Assembly: GCA_947184155.2 (NCBI GenBank)
Contig: CAMXCT020000324.1
Location: forward strand, 629,501 to 693,500
DNA length: 64,000 bases
DNA from: Cladocopium goreaui
Taxonomy: Eukaryota > Sar > Dinophyceae > Suessiales > Symbiodiniaceae
Direction of reading: 5' to 3'
The translations under genes and the position numbers were made by a program. This document shows positions 1 through 11,204 of the stretch, one piece after another; position 1 is the first letter of the stretch; the number at the start of each line of letters is the position of its first letter. Under the pieces are notes generated by a model. It did no database searches. It worked only from the letters and a program-made list of their open reading frames with translations, and was not told the DNA's origin.

Positions 1-152
1 GCCATGTGAGGTACGGCCGATGGTTCTTCCAGTTCAGCGATACGCAGGCAATCGCAGGCATGCCAATACATGTCCCATGAAACGTCTGGTGACGCCTGGT
101 GACGCCTGGTGACGCCTGCTGACTTCGAGCCATGCCACCGTGGACCTGTTTA
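1..152. repeat. Left end of duplicated segment, copy A
   Basis: This stretch matches 5319-5470 almost base for base, including a short 10-bp tandem repeat (cgcctggtga, about three units here and four at 5389-5440). It is therefore the left part of duplication copy A. The match stops exactly at gacctgttt. In copy B the next bases continue into the block that in copy A resumes only at 1836. Confidence 0.85.
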
Positions 153-214
153 TATAAGGAGGGCTAATTATTTTAGGATTTTTTTTTGATCAGGTTTAGG
201 AATTATTTTTGGAT

Positions 215-530
215 TCCTGCTTCTCTGCTTTTCCTGCTTTTCCTGCTTCTCTGCTTTTCTGTTTTTTTGCTTTTCTGCTTCTCCTGCTTCTCTGCTTTTC
301 TGCTTTTTTGCTTTTCTGCTTCTCCTGCTTCTCTGCTTCTCTGCTTTTTTGCTTTTCTGTTTTTCCTGTTTCTTTGCTTCTCTGCTTTTCCTGCTTTTCC
401 TGCTTTTCCTGCTTCTCTGCTTTTCTGCTGTTCCTGCTTCTTTGCCTTTCTGCTGTTTTGCTTTTGTGCGTTTCCTGTTTCTTTGCTTCTCTGCTTTTTT
501 GCTTCTCTTCTGTTTTTTGCTTTGCCTGCT
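215..530. repeat. Pyrimidine-rich tandem repeat (TGCTTTTCTGCTTCTC type)
   Basis: Irregular repetition of tgctttt, tgcttctc and tttcc units makes one strand almost pure C/T apart from the G of each tgc. Both strands stay open for more than 100 codons and give Phe/Leu/Cys-rich or Lys/Glu/Arg-rich conceptual products that carry no domain. Such tracts can form triplex-like DNA, but nothing in the sequence shows a role. Confidence 0.85.
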
Positions 531-784
531 TTAAATACTTGATTTTCATGTAAGATGCATTTTGCACAGTATTTACATCCCTGAGTATCACATGACCAAC
601 CTTCTCTTGAAAACTAGCAACGTAACATGTGAGAAGAGGTGCTTGCATTCTGCTTTGGGGGAGGCGCTGCGCCCTCCCCCCAACCCCCCCCTCCCGCTTT
701 TTTTTTAATTTAAACTTAAACCCAAGTTACATTAGTTGGTTTTTGCGAACTAACCTTCTCTGGAAAGCTGACAGGATTACATGT

Positions 785-1485
785 GATAGATAGATAGATA
801 GATGGATAGATACACAGATAGACAGATAGATAGATAGATAGATAGCTGATAGATAGCTTGGTAGATAGATAGCTAGATAGATAGATAGCCAGCTAGATAG
901 ATAGATAGCTAGAGAGATAGATAGCTAGATACCTCGATAGATAGATGGCTAGATAGATAGCTAGATAGATAGATGGCTAGATAGATAGCTAGATAGATAG
1001 ATAGATAGATAGCTAGCTAGATAGATAAAGAGGTAGCTAGATAGATAGCTAGATAGATAGATAGCTAAATAGATAGGTAGATAGTTAGCTAGATAGATAG
1101 ATAGCTAGATAGCTCGATAGCTAGATAGCTGGATAGACAGCTGGATGGCTAGATAGATAGATAGCTAGATAGATAGAAAGCTAGATAGCTACATAGCTAG
1201 ATAGATAGTTAGCTAGATAGCTCGATAGCTAGATAGCTGGATAGACAGCTGGATGGCTAGATAGATAGATAGCTAGATAGATAGAAAGCTAGATAGGCAG
1301 ATAGATAGCTAGATAGATAGTTAGCTAGGTAGCTAGATAGGTAGATAGATAGCTAGCAAGATAGCTAGCTAGATAGGTAGATAGATAGCTAGATAGATAG
1401 ATAGCTTGCTAGATAGATAGATAGCTTGCTAGATAGATAGCTAGCTAGATAGCTAGATAGCTAGCTAGGTGGATAGATAGCTAGC
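785..1485. repeat. GATA-type microsatellite array
   Basis: About 700 bp of tagatagatagc-type repeat with tagc, gctag and tggatag variants. The variants cluster into longer near-repeats; for example, blocks near 1080-1160 and 1200-1290 match each other. This shows that segments longer than the 4-bp unit have been copied. Confidence 0.95.
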
Positions 1486-1554
1486 GCCCTGCCTCAATCC
1501 CCCCCACCCGCTTTTTATCTAACCCCAAGCTTCCGCATTTCTAAATATTTGGGT

Positions 1555-1722
1555 GAACATGCTCACATATAGAACATCCCATGCAAAATGGAAGGTGAAC
1601 ATGCCAAAATGTGGCAAATACCATATAAAATGGAAGGTGAACATGCCCACATGTAGTAAATCCCATGCAAAATGGAAGGTGAACATGCCCAAATGTGGCA
1701 AATACCATGCAAAATGACAAAT
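1555..1722. repeat. 42-bp tandem repeat, four units in an ABAB order
   Basis: Four adjacent units of 42 bp share a core such as catgcaaaatggaaggtgaa. Units 1 and 3 carry cacatgtag-like centres, while units 2 and 4 carry aaatgtggc-like centres. The true period may therefore be 84 bp. The period is divisible by three, so several frames stay open; these are not taken as genes. Confidence 0.85.
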
Positions 1723-2781
1723 TCAAGTTCCAAACCGTTGCAAACACTAGGCAAATGGTACCAGCCAAGAAATCCAAAAAAAAATCCCAAACCTGTTCAA
1801 AAAAAAAATCCTAAAACTATTTCACACCCCTACAATGTGCAAGAACCTCACATAGCAGCTTGTGAAGGCTGTGGGACGGTCCTCATTCCTGAAGATGCGC
1901 CATGTTTTGAGAGTTTGATCAAGTGACAGGTGGGTTTGCCCGAGATTTGGAACTTTTTTGTCGATTGGATGAAGGTTCTTGCATCGCATTTGCCTGCGGT
2001 GAGCATTTGGTTGTGCACCACTTGGTTTCTTTATAATTGTATGTGTCTTTGTGCATCTTGTGCAAGTTTAGAAATGTCACCCACTGAGCAAAACTGCAAG
2101 ATGGATCACACTCGCTGACCAACTGGCTGGGTCTAGTGCGAAGATTCTCTGAACTTCGCCAGGCCAACTCACCTGACCAGCTCTTCTCATTCGCCCTGCG
2201 GGTGTAAAATGGTGAGAACTGAGCTGTGCAAAGAAATGTGCAGCTAGGAAGGGTATATGGAAGGGTTATGGTTGGTGCAAGATGGAGTCATCAATGCTTA
2301 GTCAACAGATTAGAAACTTCTAATATTCGTGAGATGCTTGACTTGTCACTTGTACCATGAAGTATCGCAAAGAGATGTTCAATAGGATGCCGAACTACAA
2401 TGAATTTGGCCCGTGACTTTGTCCTCGGAGTGCAAAGCTGGCAACGATGTGTCGCGCTCAGAGTTTGGAACGAATTTGATTTGAGATTTGTTTGGCAGAT
2501 GTGTGGAGCCTGCAGATTGCAACCATTCGGAGAAATACTGTAGCGGGCAGTGTATGTCTGTCACACCTCGATATTTCCATTGGCCGTCATTTGCAGACGA
2601 ATTGTTAGCAGAAACATGTGTCAGCATAGAACCCTGTAGGGTTCTTTCCTGTGGCTGTTTCTTGTTGAAACGCTGCTTTAAGTCAACTAGGTCAACCAGA
2701 TGCTCAGAGGTTACCAATCACAGAGTATGTGCCGGAGGCATTTTTACATTTTCAAGGAACGAGCGTTCCGGTGTCCAGGGA

Positions 2782-3872
2782 ATGTGCCGACAAACTGTAG
2801 GGTCTGTAGAGTCTGTAGAGATCGAGGAAGAGTTGTTGGAGTTCAAGTTGATCGAACGATTGACGTTCCTGGAATACCTTCCGGTGAAGGCAGGCGTTCG
2901 CAAGTCCTCCAGCAGCCCAGAGCTCACCGCTCTGGAGTTCGATCCTCGCTCGACAAGTACAGGACCTGCCCAGAAAGAAACCTGGGGCCGGCAGGCCAGT
3001 GTCAGCACCGATCGTTCCTCTGGTGCCACCTGGAATCGGCAGGTGAGTGCCACCACCGTTTGTTCCTCCAGTGCCACCTGGAGTCGACAGGAAAGTGCAG
3101 ACATCAGATGTTTGACATTCCACGACACTTTGGTCAGTGCTGCTTCCACGAAGTCTGACAACTCGGATCCCATCGCGACAGACTTCGCCGATCTTGCGAT
3201 TCCTGAGACTGGATCGAGCGGATCAGAGCTTGGTGCAGGTCAATGGTCAGTGGGATCAGCCCTGCATTCGCAGGGCGATTGCAAACCTTGTGCGTAGACC
3301 CTTCTCGCTTGATGACTTGCATGATGGACTGAAATGGACTGAAGTTGAGGGTTTTCCATTTGTGTGAGATTTCCAATGCTTTTCATGTTTTTTCTCCATG
3401 GTTACGGTGCCTTTGATATAAAATGATAAACATCTGTTTGGTCCGTATAGCTGTGATGCTTCAGGGTTGATCCAGCCCAACAAACTTGTGATGACATTTG
3501 AGATGCCCGAATGTGTTGATCTATGTCGATCTATTGTGGTCGCTACCCACTCGCCAGGTGGTTTTGGCGGCCGGGCGGCTGCACTCGAGGTGAATCATGT
3601 CACTGGATTTCCTGAAGTTTTTTTCCCGTTACGTTCCCTATTTTTCCCTTTAGTCAAGCCAACATTTCGGGAATCTGCTGGGAAAGATGGGAAAGGGGTT
3701 GTGTGTGTGTGTGTCTTTTTTCAATGATTTTTTACTATTTCTTTTGGGCCCTCTTCTGCAAATCCAAGGTCAGCATTGTCACTTGTGTCCTCGAGGTGCC
3801 TTGCAGAAGAGGAAGCGGCAGAATCGCGAGTTGCTGAAGGCATTGCGCAAAAGCATGGTGGCAACTCCGTGA
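2782..3872 (+). CDS. CCCH/CHLCP zinc-finger family protein, copy A (three exons)
   Basis: Three exons are joined as 2782-3293, 3558-3598 and 3769-3872. Both introns are GT-AG (264 and 170 bp) and keep the frame. The first exon carries an acidic N-terminal motif (LLEFKLIERLTFLEYLP) followed by a Ser-rich patch (RKSSSSPEL) and a 16-residue tandem repeat. The zinc finger is split by both introns: CKPC in exon 1, WFWRPGGCTRGES in exon 2, CQHCHLCP in exon 3, giving C-x8-C-x5-C-x3-H spacing. A basic tail (KRKRQNRELLKALRK) ends the protein. From family knowledge, this CCCH plus CHLCP pattern is common in dinoflagellate proteomes and suggests RNA binding, but the function is unproven. The start is chosen at the ATG nearest the conserved motif; the frame is open upstream to 2488, so a longer N-terminus is possible. 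Confidence 0.72.
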
Positions 3873-4311
3873 AGTTTGGGTACTGAAAATGAGGGACCCT
3901 CAAATTTCGAAAGGCCCTGTGGCCACTCCACTCCATAGCCTTCTGATCGTGCGGCTTGAGCGAAGGTGATCCCTGCTGCACGACTTTGTACGCCAAAACA
4001 CCATGTTTCACGTTGTTGCGCGTAAGCACATGCATGTTTCATGATGATATGTGTTTGGGTGACACTGCTCAACTGCACGGTCAAGGCTTGGCAGTGACAC
4101 GTACAGGTCTTCCAGCACGGACTCGGGACGCACAACTAGTTTGCGTGGCAGAATTGTGCGACATCTTGCGATCCGCTGGACAGACAACTCTTGCGAACTT
4201 AACTGGTCTAGATGCAAGATCATGCATGGAATTGTGTATAAGGATCCTTTGGGATGGCTCACGTTTGAACCATCAAAGTAGATCAAAATAGTGAATGTCT
4301 GAGCGCATATG

Positions 4312-4735
4312 ATTTTATCTTACATGTGAGTAGGTTGGTTGGGAAGGATTCTCATGGATTTTCATGTGATGTGAAAAGATTTGTAGGACGGCTAGTTGAC
4401 TTTGCCAATTTTGGCTCAAGTCAACTAGCCTGTCCCTATTGCCTTTTTGACATCCCACCCTCCTTTCCCTGATCCCCTCTGCGGGGTGATGGGAGGGGGG
4501 GCTTCGTTGGGTTTCCAGCCCCCCTGTTTCACTTCGTTAGATTGGTTGGCTTTGGTTGGTGTCTAAAGGTTTCCCTTTGAACCTATCTATCTCAAGAGTG
4601 TAAGGGTGATCTGTGATATCAAACCTCTTGTTTAAACCCATTGTTATTTTAACATTTACAGCGGTGCAGCTGGAGAGAATCTATCCATAGAGCGGTGAAA
4701 AGAAAGTGAGACTATCCAGGGGTCCTCCCAGTCTT
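4312..4735. other. Segment present only in duplication copy A
   Basis: Copy B passes directly from gcatatg to ttttgaac at the equivalent point. The segment contains a perfect 10-bp hairpin at 4391-4429 whose loop holds a spliced-leader-like sequence, then a G/C-rich stretch (4480-4530). No open frame in it is convincing. It may be an insertion in A or a deletion in B; the window cannot decide which. Confidence 0.7.
4391..4429 (+). other. Perfect hairpin with spliced-leader-like loop
   Basis: The arms gctagttgac and gtcaactagc are exact reverse complements. The loop contains gccaattttggctcaag, which matches the 3' part of the dinoflagellate spliced leader (known to end in GCCATTTTGGCTCAAG) with one extra A. 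It may be a relic of a reverse-transcribed, trans-spliced mRNA or a chance match. Confidence 0.5.
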
Positions 4736-5063
4736 TTTTGAACTGTCTCTTGGACAGACACAGTAATTCAAAATTCGTTGCCACCTGTGACAACCCTTGG
4801 TGAGGCAGCGGGGTTGTCCATTGTATAGTCAGCGACACCGTGCCCAAGGTTGGAGGACTGCAGCCTCTCTACTCTGCCTCCATTTTTGGTGGTAAAAAGT
4901 GTGGCAACGCCTTGCTGTGGGGTGATTGAGATGGTACAAATTGGTAGGAAAAACGCATACACAGAGAGAGAGAGAGAGTAGTGATCGCATCAGCTTGTGG
5001 GGTTCCTGGGCCTGACTGCTGAGGCCCCATGTATTGGCCAGTGGGTAGCTTGGCGCTCACATG

Positions 5064-5318
5064 GAAGGAAAGCCATGGTCAGCAGTTCTATGTCGCAGTT
5101 GGGTACTCCCAAGCATCAAGAAACCAATGAGTCAAGGAGTTAAGACAGTTAAGAAGTTGCAGTACTTCATAGTATGCTGGAGTATGGACCAAAAGTGAGC
5201 CATTGCGCCCATGCCATACCCATGCGGCCAGGCCTTCATAGCTGCCAATGGAATTCCAATCAGCCGTGGGGTGACCCAGTGACCATGCTGTAGCTTTGCC
5301 GCTTGATTCAGCCGGTTG
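5064..5318. other. Spacer between duplication copies
   Basis: This unique sequence separates the right end of copy A from the left end of copy B. Open frames here are short and show no domain. Its last part must correspond to DNA left of position 1 in copy A, which lies outside the window. Confidence 0.5.
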
Positions 5319-8221
5319 CCATGTGAGGTACGGCCGATGGTTCTTCGAGTTGAGCGATACGCAGGCATGCCAATACATGTCCCATGAAACGCCTGGTGAC
5401 GCCTGGTGACGCCTGGTGACGCCTGGTGACGCCTGCTGACTTCGAGCCATGCCACCGTGGACCTGTTTGATGTGCAAGAACCTCACATAGCAGCTTGTGA
5501 AGGCTGTGAGACGGTCCTCATCCCTGAAGATGCGCCATGTTTTGAGAGTTTGATCAAGTGACAGGTGGGCTTGCCCGAGATTTGGAACTTTTTTGTCGAT
5601 TGGATGAAGGTTCTTGCATCGCATTTGCCTGCGGTGAGCATTAGGTTGTGCACCACTTGGTTTCTTTATAATTGTATGTGTCTTTGTGCATCTTGTGCAA
5701 GTTTAGACATGTCACCCACTGAGCAAAACTGCAAGATGGATCACACTCGCTGACCAACTGGCTGGGTCTAGTGCGAAGATTCTCTGAACTTCGCCAGGCC
5801 AACTCACCTGACCAGCTCTTCTCATTCGCCCTGCGGGTGTAAAATGGTGAGAACTGAGCTGTGCAAAGAAATGTGCAGCTAGGAAGGGTATATGGAAGGG
5901 TTATGGTTGGTGCAAGATGGAGTCATCAATGCTTAGTCAACAGATTAGAAACTTCTAATATTCGTGAGATGCTTGACTTGTCACTTGTACCATGAAGTAT
6001 CGCAAAGAGATGTTCAATAGGATGCCGAACTACAATGAATTTGGCCCGTGACTTTGTCCTCGGAGTGCAAAGCTGGCAACGATGTGTCGCGCTCAGAGTT
6101 TGGAACGAATTTGATTTGAGATTTGTTTGGCAGATGTGTGGGGCCTGCAGATTGCAACCATTCGGAGAAATACTGTGGCGGGCAGTGTATGTCTGTCACA
6201 CCTCGATATTTCCATTGGCCGTCATTTGCAGACGAATTGTTAGCAGAAACATGTGTCAGCATAGAACCCTGTAGGGTTCTTTCCTGTGGCTGTTTCTTGT
6301 TGAAACGCTGCTTTAAGTCAACTAGGTCAACCAGATGCTCAGAGGTTACCAATCACAGAGTATGTGCCGGAGGCATTTTTACATTTTCAAGGAACGAGCG
6401 TTCCGGTGTCCAGGGAATGTGCCGACAAACTGTAGGGTCTGTAGAGTCTGTAGAGATCGAGGAAGAGTTGTTGGAGTTCAAGTTGATCGAACGATTGACG
6501 TTCCTGGAATACCTTCCGGTGAAGGCAGGCGTTCGCAAGTCCTCCAGCAGCCCAGAGCTCACCGCTCTGGAGTTCGATCCTCACTCGACAAGTACAAGAC
6601 CTGCCCAGAAAGAAACCTGGGGCCGGCAGGTGAGTGCCACCACCGTTTGTTCCTCCAGTGCCACCTGGAGTCGACAGGAAAGTGCAGACATCAGATGTTT
6701 GACATTCCACGACACTTTGGTCAATGCTGCTTCCGCGAAGTCTGACAACTCGGATCCCATCGCGACAGACTTCGCCGATCTTGCGATTCCTGAGACTGGA
6801 TCGAGCGGATCAGAGCTTGGTGCAGGTCAATGGTCAGTGGGATCAGCCCTGCATTCGCAGGGCGATTGCAAACCTTGTGCGTAGACCCTTCTCGCTTGAT
6901 GACTTGCATGATGGACTGAAATGGACTGAGGTTGAGGGTTTTCCATTTGTGTGAGATTTCCAATGCTTTTCATGTTTTTTCTCCATGGTTACGGTGCCTT
7001 TGATATAAAATGATAAACATCTGTTTGGTCCGTATAGCTGTGATGCTTCAGGGTTGATCCAGCGCCGTCCAACAAACTTGTGATGACATTTGAGATGCCC
7101 GAATGTGTTGATCTATGTCGATCTATTGTGGTCGCTACCCACTCGCCAGGTGGTTTTGGCGGCCGGGCGGTTGCACTCGAGGTGAATCATGTCACTGGAT
7201 TTCCTGAAGTTTTTTTCCCGTTACGTTCCCTATTTTTCCCGTTAGTCAAGCCAACATTTCGGGAATCTACTGGGAAAGGGGCTGTGATTTTGTTTAATGT
7301 TTTTTTACATTTTTTTACTGTTTCTTTTGGGCCCTCTTCTGCAAATCCAAGGTCAGCATTGTCACTTGTGTCCTCGAGGTGCCTTGCAGAAGAGGAAGCG
7401 GCAGAATCGCCAGTTGCTGAAGGCATTGCGCAAAAGCACGGTGGCAACTCCGTGAAGTTTGGGTACTGAAAATGAGGGACCCTCAAATTTCGAAAGGCCC
7501 TGTGGCCACTCCACTCCATAGCCTTCTGATCGTGCAGCTTGAGCGAAGGTGATCCTTGCTGCACGACTTTGTACGCCAAAACATCATGTTTCACGTTGTT
7601 GCACGTAAGCACATGAATGTTTCATGATGATATGTGTTTGGGTGACACTGCTCAACTGCACGGTCAAGGCTTGGCAGTGACACGTACAGGTCTTCCAGCA
7701 CGGACTCGGGACGCACAACTAGTTTGCGTGGCAGAATTGTGCGACATCTTGCTACTGTTCTCCGCTGGACAGACAACTCTTGCGAACTTAACTGGTCTAG
7801 ATGCAAGATTATGCATGGAATTGTAGAATTGTATATAAGCATCCTTTGGGATGGCTCACGTTTGAACCATCAAAATAGATCAAAATAGTGAATGTCCGAG
7901 AGCATATGTTTTGAACCGTCTCTTGGACAGACACAGTAATTCAAAATTCGTTGCCACCTGTGACAACCCTTGGTGAGGCAGCGGGGTTGTCCATTGTATA
8001 GTCAGCGACACCGTGCCCAAAGTTGGAGGACTGCAGCCTCTCTACTCTGCCTCTATTTTTGGTGGTAAAAAGTGTGGCAACGCCTTGCTGTGGGGTGATT
8101 GAGATGGTACAAATTGGTAGGAAAAACGAGAGAGAGAGAGTAAGAGTAGTGACCGCATGCGGGGCTCCTGGGCCTGGCTGCTGAGGCCCCATGTGGTGGC
8201 CAGTGGCTGGCTTGGCGCTCA
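5319..8221. repeat. Duplication copy B
   Basis: Positions 5319-5470 match 1-152 and 5471-8221 match 1836-5063, with no low-complexity insertion between them. Copy B is thus the uninterrupted version of the unit. Similarity to copy A ends at cttggcgctca near 8221. Confidence 0.92.
6417..7455 (+). CDS. CCCH/CHLCP zinc-finger family protein, copy B (three exons)
   Basis: Same gene as copy A with exons 6417-6880, 7150-7190 and 7352-7455. The introns are GT-AG (269 and 161 bp) at identical positions. The protein has the LLEFKLIERLTFLEYLP motif, the RKSSSSPEL patch, the split finger (CKPC, WFWRPGGCTRGES, CQHCHLCP) and the basic tail. It lacks one 16-residue unit (48 bp) of the Trp-containing tandem repeat seen in copy A. 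The few substitutions (for example Glu to Gln in the tail) leave all cysteines and the finger histidine intact, so both copies look functional. The start is uncertain for the same reason as in copy A. Confidence 0.72.
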
Positions 8222-8711
8222 AATTGTGGCCTGGATGAGCCTTTTTTACGCATCATGTAATTAACCATGGGACCATGGGGCAGGCAATTACCGACAAACA
8301 ACCCCAATAGCAAAGGGAACATTGAATCAAACATACTGAAATCTGCCGCAAGATGCAAGAGTGTACTGTACCAGTGAAATGAAGGAACGTGACGTGATGG
8401 AATTATATAGGTTATATATGGTTATATCATATCAGTTCTATCTTTTCAGTGAAAATTTGACAAAACAAGACACAACACAACAACATTCAACAAAGTCCGC
8501 TCAACCACTGCTCCACCAGCGCCGCAGAGCACAGCACCAAGGCATGGAGACACCACCGGAAACCATTGACGATCGAAAACCATGCATCACCATTTCATGA
8601 TGCATCCCATGAACTGCAAACTAGTAATTAGTTGTGGGGATACATATGGGATATGAAATAACCACTGGAAGTTTGGAAGTCTATATATAATTACTTCCAT
8701 TTTACGGAGAT
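8222..8711. other. Unique spacer, nothing recognised
   Basis: A/T-rich unique sequence after duplication copy B. I see no exon, RNA gene or clear repeat in it. Confidence 0.4.
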
Positions 8712-9141
8712 TTGAAAGTCACAGCAGTGATTGTCACTGCAATGATTGTCACAGGAATGATTGTTACAGCAATGGTTATAACAGAAATGACTGTCAGAGC
8801 AATGGCTTTTACAGCAATGGCTGTCACAGCAATGGTTGTCACAGCAATGATTGTCACGGCAATGATTGTCACGGCAATGATTGTCACATCAATGATTGTC
8901 ACAGCAATAATGGTCTCAGCCTCAGCAATGATTGTCTCCGCAATGGTTGTCACAGCAATGATTGTCTCTGCAATGGTTGTCACAGGAATGATTGTCACGG
9001 CAATGGTTGTCACAGCAATAGAGCACAGAAACAATTGTCACAGCAATGGTTGTCACAGCAATGACTGTCACAGCAATGATTGTCACGGCAATGATTGTCA
9101 TAGCATTGATGGTCACAAAAATGATTGTCACAGCAATGATT
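8712..9141. repeat. 15-bp minisatellite (gtcacagcaatgatt), about 28 units
   Basis: The unit repeats with substitutions (cacggcaatg, cacaggaatg, tctcagcaatg) over 430 bp. Because 15 is divisible by three, the + strand frame reads as Val-Thr-Ala-Met-Ile repeats and the - strand frame as an Ile/Thr/Val repeat. No flanking exon supports coding use. A small register break lies near 8930 and another near 9020. Confidence 0.92.
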
Positions 9142-9264
9142 AAGCTGAGATGATCTGAGAGTGAGCTGGGAGTGAGCCGAGATGAGATCAGATCAGTTCC
9201 TGAAACAGTGTGTCCACACTGAGGGGTTCTTACGGTAGGAGCTAAAGGGCCGGGTTTACAAGCT

Positions 9265-9470
9265 GCGAAGAGCTAAGACGAGCTGAGAAGAGGAGAGAAG
9301 ACGTGAGATGAGATATGATGCGATGAGATGAGATGAGGTGAAAAAAGTTGAGAAGAACGACATGAGATGAGTGAGATGAGATTGGATAAGATTAGGTGAG
9401 ATGAGATCAGAGGAAATGACATGAAATGAGCAGAGATGACAGAGATGAGAGGTGAAAAGAGATGTCACAG
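9265..9470. repeat. Purine-rich gagatgagat repeat
   Basis: Irregular gagatgagatg/agaagagg repeats make the + strand nearly pure purine. The reverse frame is open and Ser/Leu/His-rich, which is a composition effect. Confidence 0.85.
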
Positions 9471-10797
9471 GAATGAGATGTCAACAGATTTTTGCTGCAA
9501 AGCAAAGCACAGAAAGTTCTACAGTGGCTGTAAAGATAGTCTTGGCCGCAACTATAAAGGAACACTTTCTCTGCGACAACATACTTGTATGTAATGTACA
9601 TGTCCAGTCCATTCTAGCTGAACCACACAGAAAGAACATGATTGTAAAATTGATTCATCACGAACATGCACCACCACCTACCCAAGAATCAAAGTTGGTT
9701 CCAGACGGATGCTCATATGATTTTACACATGTGTAAGTCGGTATATAGTATGCGCCTATGTACAGCCTATATTTGTTTCAAAGTAGGACTTGCATGTAAC
9801 TACATGTTTCGTAAAAAGAGAGTGCAAACATACCTTGCTACGCTGCTACCCGCTTGCTTCGCTTCGTTCAGGTCCATGAAGGCCTGGGCTGCAACTTGGA
9901 CACAAGGCTTTTGGGAGTTGGGGCTACCGCCAGAGGCAGCACTGCTTGGATTGCCAAACCCTGAAGTGTTCCGGAGACCCCTGGTTTGAAACACCAGGGT
10001 CACCAGAATCCAAGAGGTAGAAGCATCAGAAGTGTGATTTAGTATATTTAGTCATGATATGTCATGGGTCTTCAGCTGAGCCATGTCAATTCCGCAAGTT
10101 TTTTGCCTCGTGGCAGTTCCCTCACGAAGATGACTCACATAATCTGACGATTTACACAGGTTGAACTCGTCAGCGAAGTCGAAAGTCTCTCAGCCAACTG
10201 CCATTCTTTGGTTTACGGTTTGCATCCGAGTTCTCATTACTTGTTGCACTTAAATCACTTCAGGCCCAACATCACCCCTTCACTGAATCCTGCGAACCTC
10301 GTCGAAAGGCGCAGGCGCCCGAACTATTCGTAGCATGGAGAGATTGAAATGAGTCACATGTAGTCACCCTTTCAGGAGCCTCGATGGGAACACTAGCCCC
10401 ATGGCTTCCTGTGTGCCTTGTGTGAAGACAGCAGAGGTGGAAGTTTCTTGGAACGGTGGTCAAGACAAGGGCTGTCTCACATCGCGCGGTGGACTTTGTA
10501 GAGCCTCATATGGACCAAGAACAAAGATGAAAAAAGTGATTCTCGCTTGAATAGTGCAGGGAAAGAATGGGCAATTATATTGGGCATAATATAGTGGATG
10601 GTTAAAAGTGGTATAGATAGTTGATAATAGTTGCGGAGGAGGCCGGAGTTTTGTTGTTTCATAGCCTGAGTCAACTAGGGAGCTGCGTGGAAAGTGCCAA
10701 CGAACTCACAAAGACTTGGCTCAAGACAGCTGCCACAGACACCAGCTGGACAGCATGCGGGAGCACGCCAGAGCATCTCAGACCCGAGGCAACCCAT
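9471..10797. other. Mostly unassigned; short coding-like tract near 9870-9990
   Basis: A frame at about 9870-9990 (WELGLPPEAALLGLPNPEVF) reads like an exon, and it follows a cag acceptor at about 9870, but no neighbouring exon can be joined to it. A small inverted repeat (accctggt/accagggt type) lies near 9980-10001. The rest shows no recognisable feature. Confidence 0.25.
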
Positions 10798-10887
10798 TCT
10801 GATCCTAAGTGTCCTAAGTGTCCCAAGTGTCCTAAGTGCCCTAAGTGTCCTAAGAATCCTAAGTGTCCCAAGTGTCCTAAGTGTCTT
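10798..10887. repeat. 9-bp tandem repeat (tcctaagtg), about ten units
   Basis: Tandem tcctaagtg/tcccaagtg units read Lys-Cys-Pro on the + strand and Gly-His-Leu on the - strand. The frame entering it from 10620 is open, so a tiny coding use cannot be excluded, but no exon structure supports it. Confidence 0.85.
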
Positions 10888-11204
10888 TGACATCAACGTT
10901 CCGTGCCTTCTTCAAGTTTAGGTTTGAAAAATGAAAACTGCCACAAGTTGCAACAGTCGCCTTAGAAGAGCGGAAGAGCCTTAGCTTTAGCATTTTAGCA
11001 GAGCTCCGTCTCAGATCCTCTCCACGGCCTGCAGCCCTTCCCTCTTAAGATCTCATGGTGCGGGTTGTCAGGGGTGGCTTGTTGCCAGGCTCACTCAGGT
11101 CCAATTTGTTTCTCTTTTTGTTTGTCCGTCCAATTTTGCCCAGCTTCCGAACTCTTCATCTTTTTGGTCATTTGGGTTTATGTGATGCGTATCCCGCGCC
11201 GCAG

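Larger units (their letters stand above)
153..1835. other. Low-complexity insertion inside duplication copy A
   Basis: Copy B runs straight across this point, so these roughly 1.68 kb are either inserted in copy A or lost from copy B. The content is almost wholly simple sequence: a pyrimidine-rich repeat, C and T tracts near 660-710, a long GATA-type array and a 42-bp tandem repeat. No gene is supported. The open frames at 186-648 on both strands are repeat translations. Confidence 0.8.
1836..5063. repeat. Duplication copy A, main block (direct repeat of 5471-8221)
   Basis: Near-identical to 5471-8221 with an initial offset of 3635 bp. Differences are scattered substitutions, a 48-bp coding indel (present here, absent in copy B), a few short intron indels and a 424-bp segment at 4312-4735 found only here. 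The close match over non-coding as well as coding DNA argues for a recent segmental duplication in direct orientation. Confidence 0.92.

Noticed and set aside
196-648. 150-codon reverse open frame rich in Lys, Glu, Arg and Ser
   Set aside because: It is the complement of the pyrimidine repeat; composition explains the open frame and no domain is present.
10716-10727. ttggctcaag as a further spliced-leader relic
   Set aside because: Only ten bases match and no upstream GCCA is present; similar weak matches at 47594 and 58747 show the chance level.
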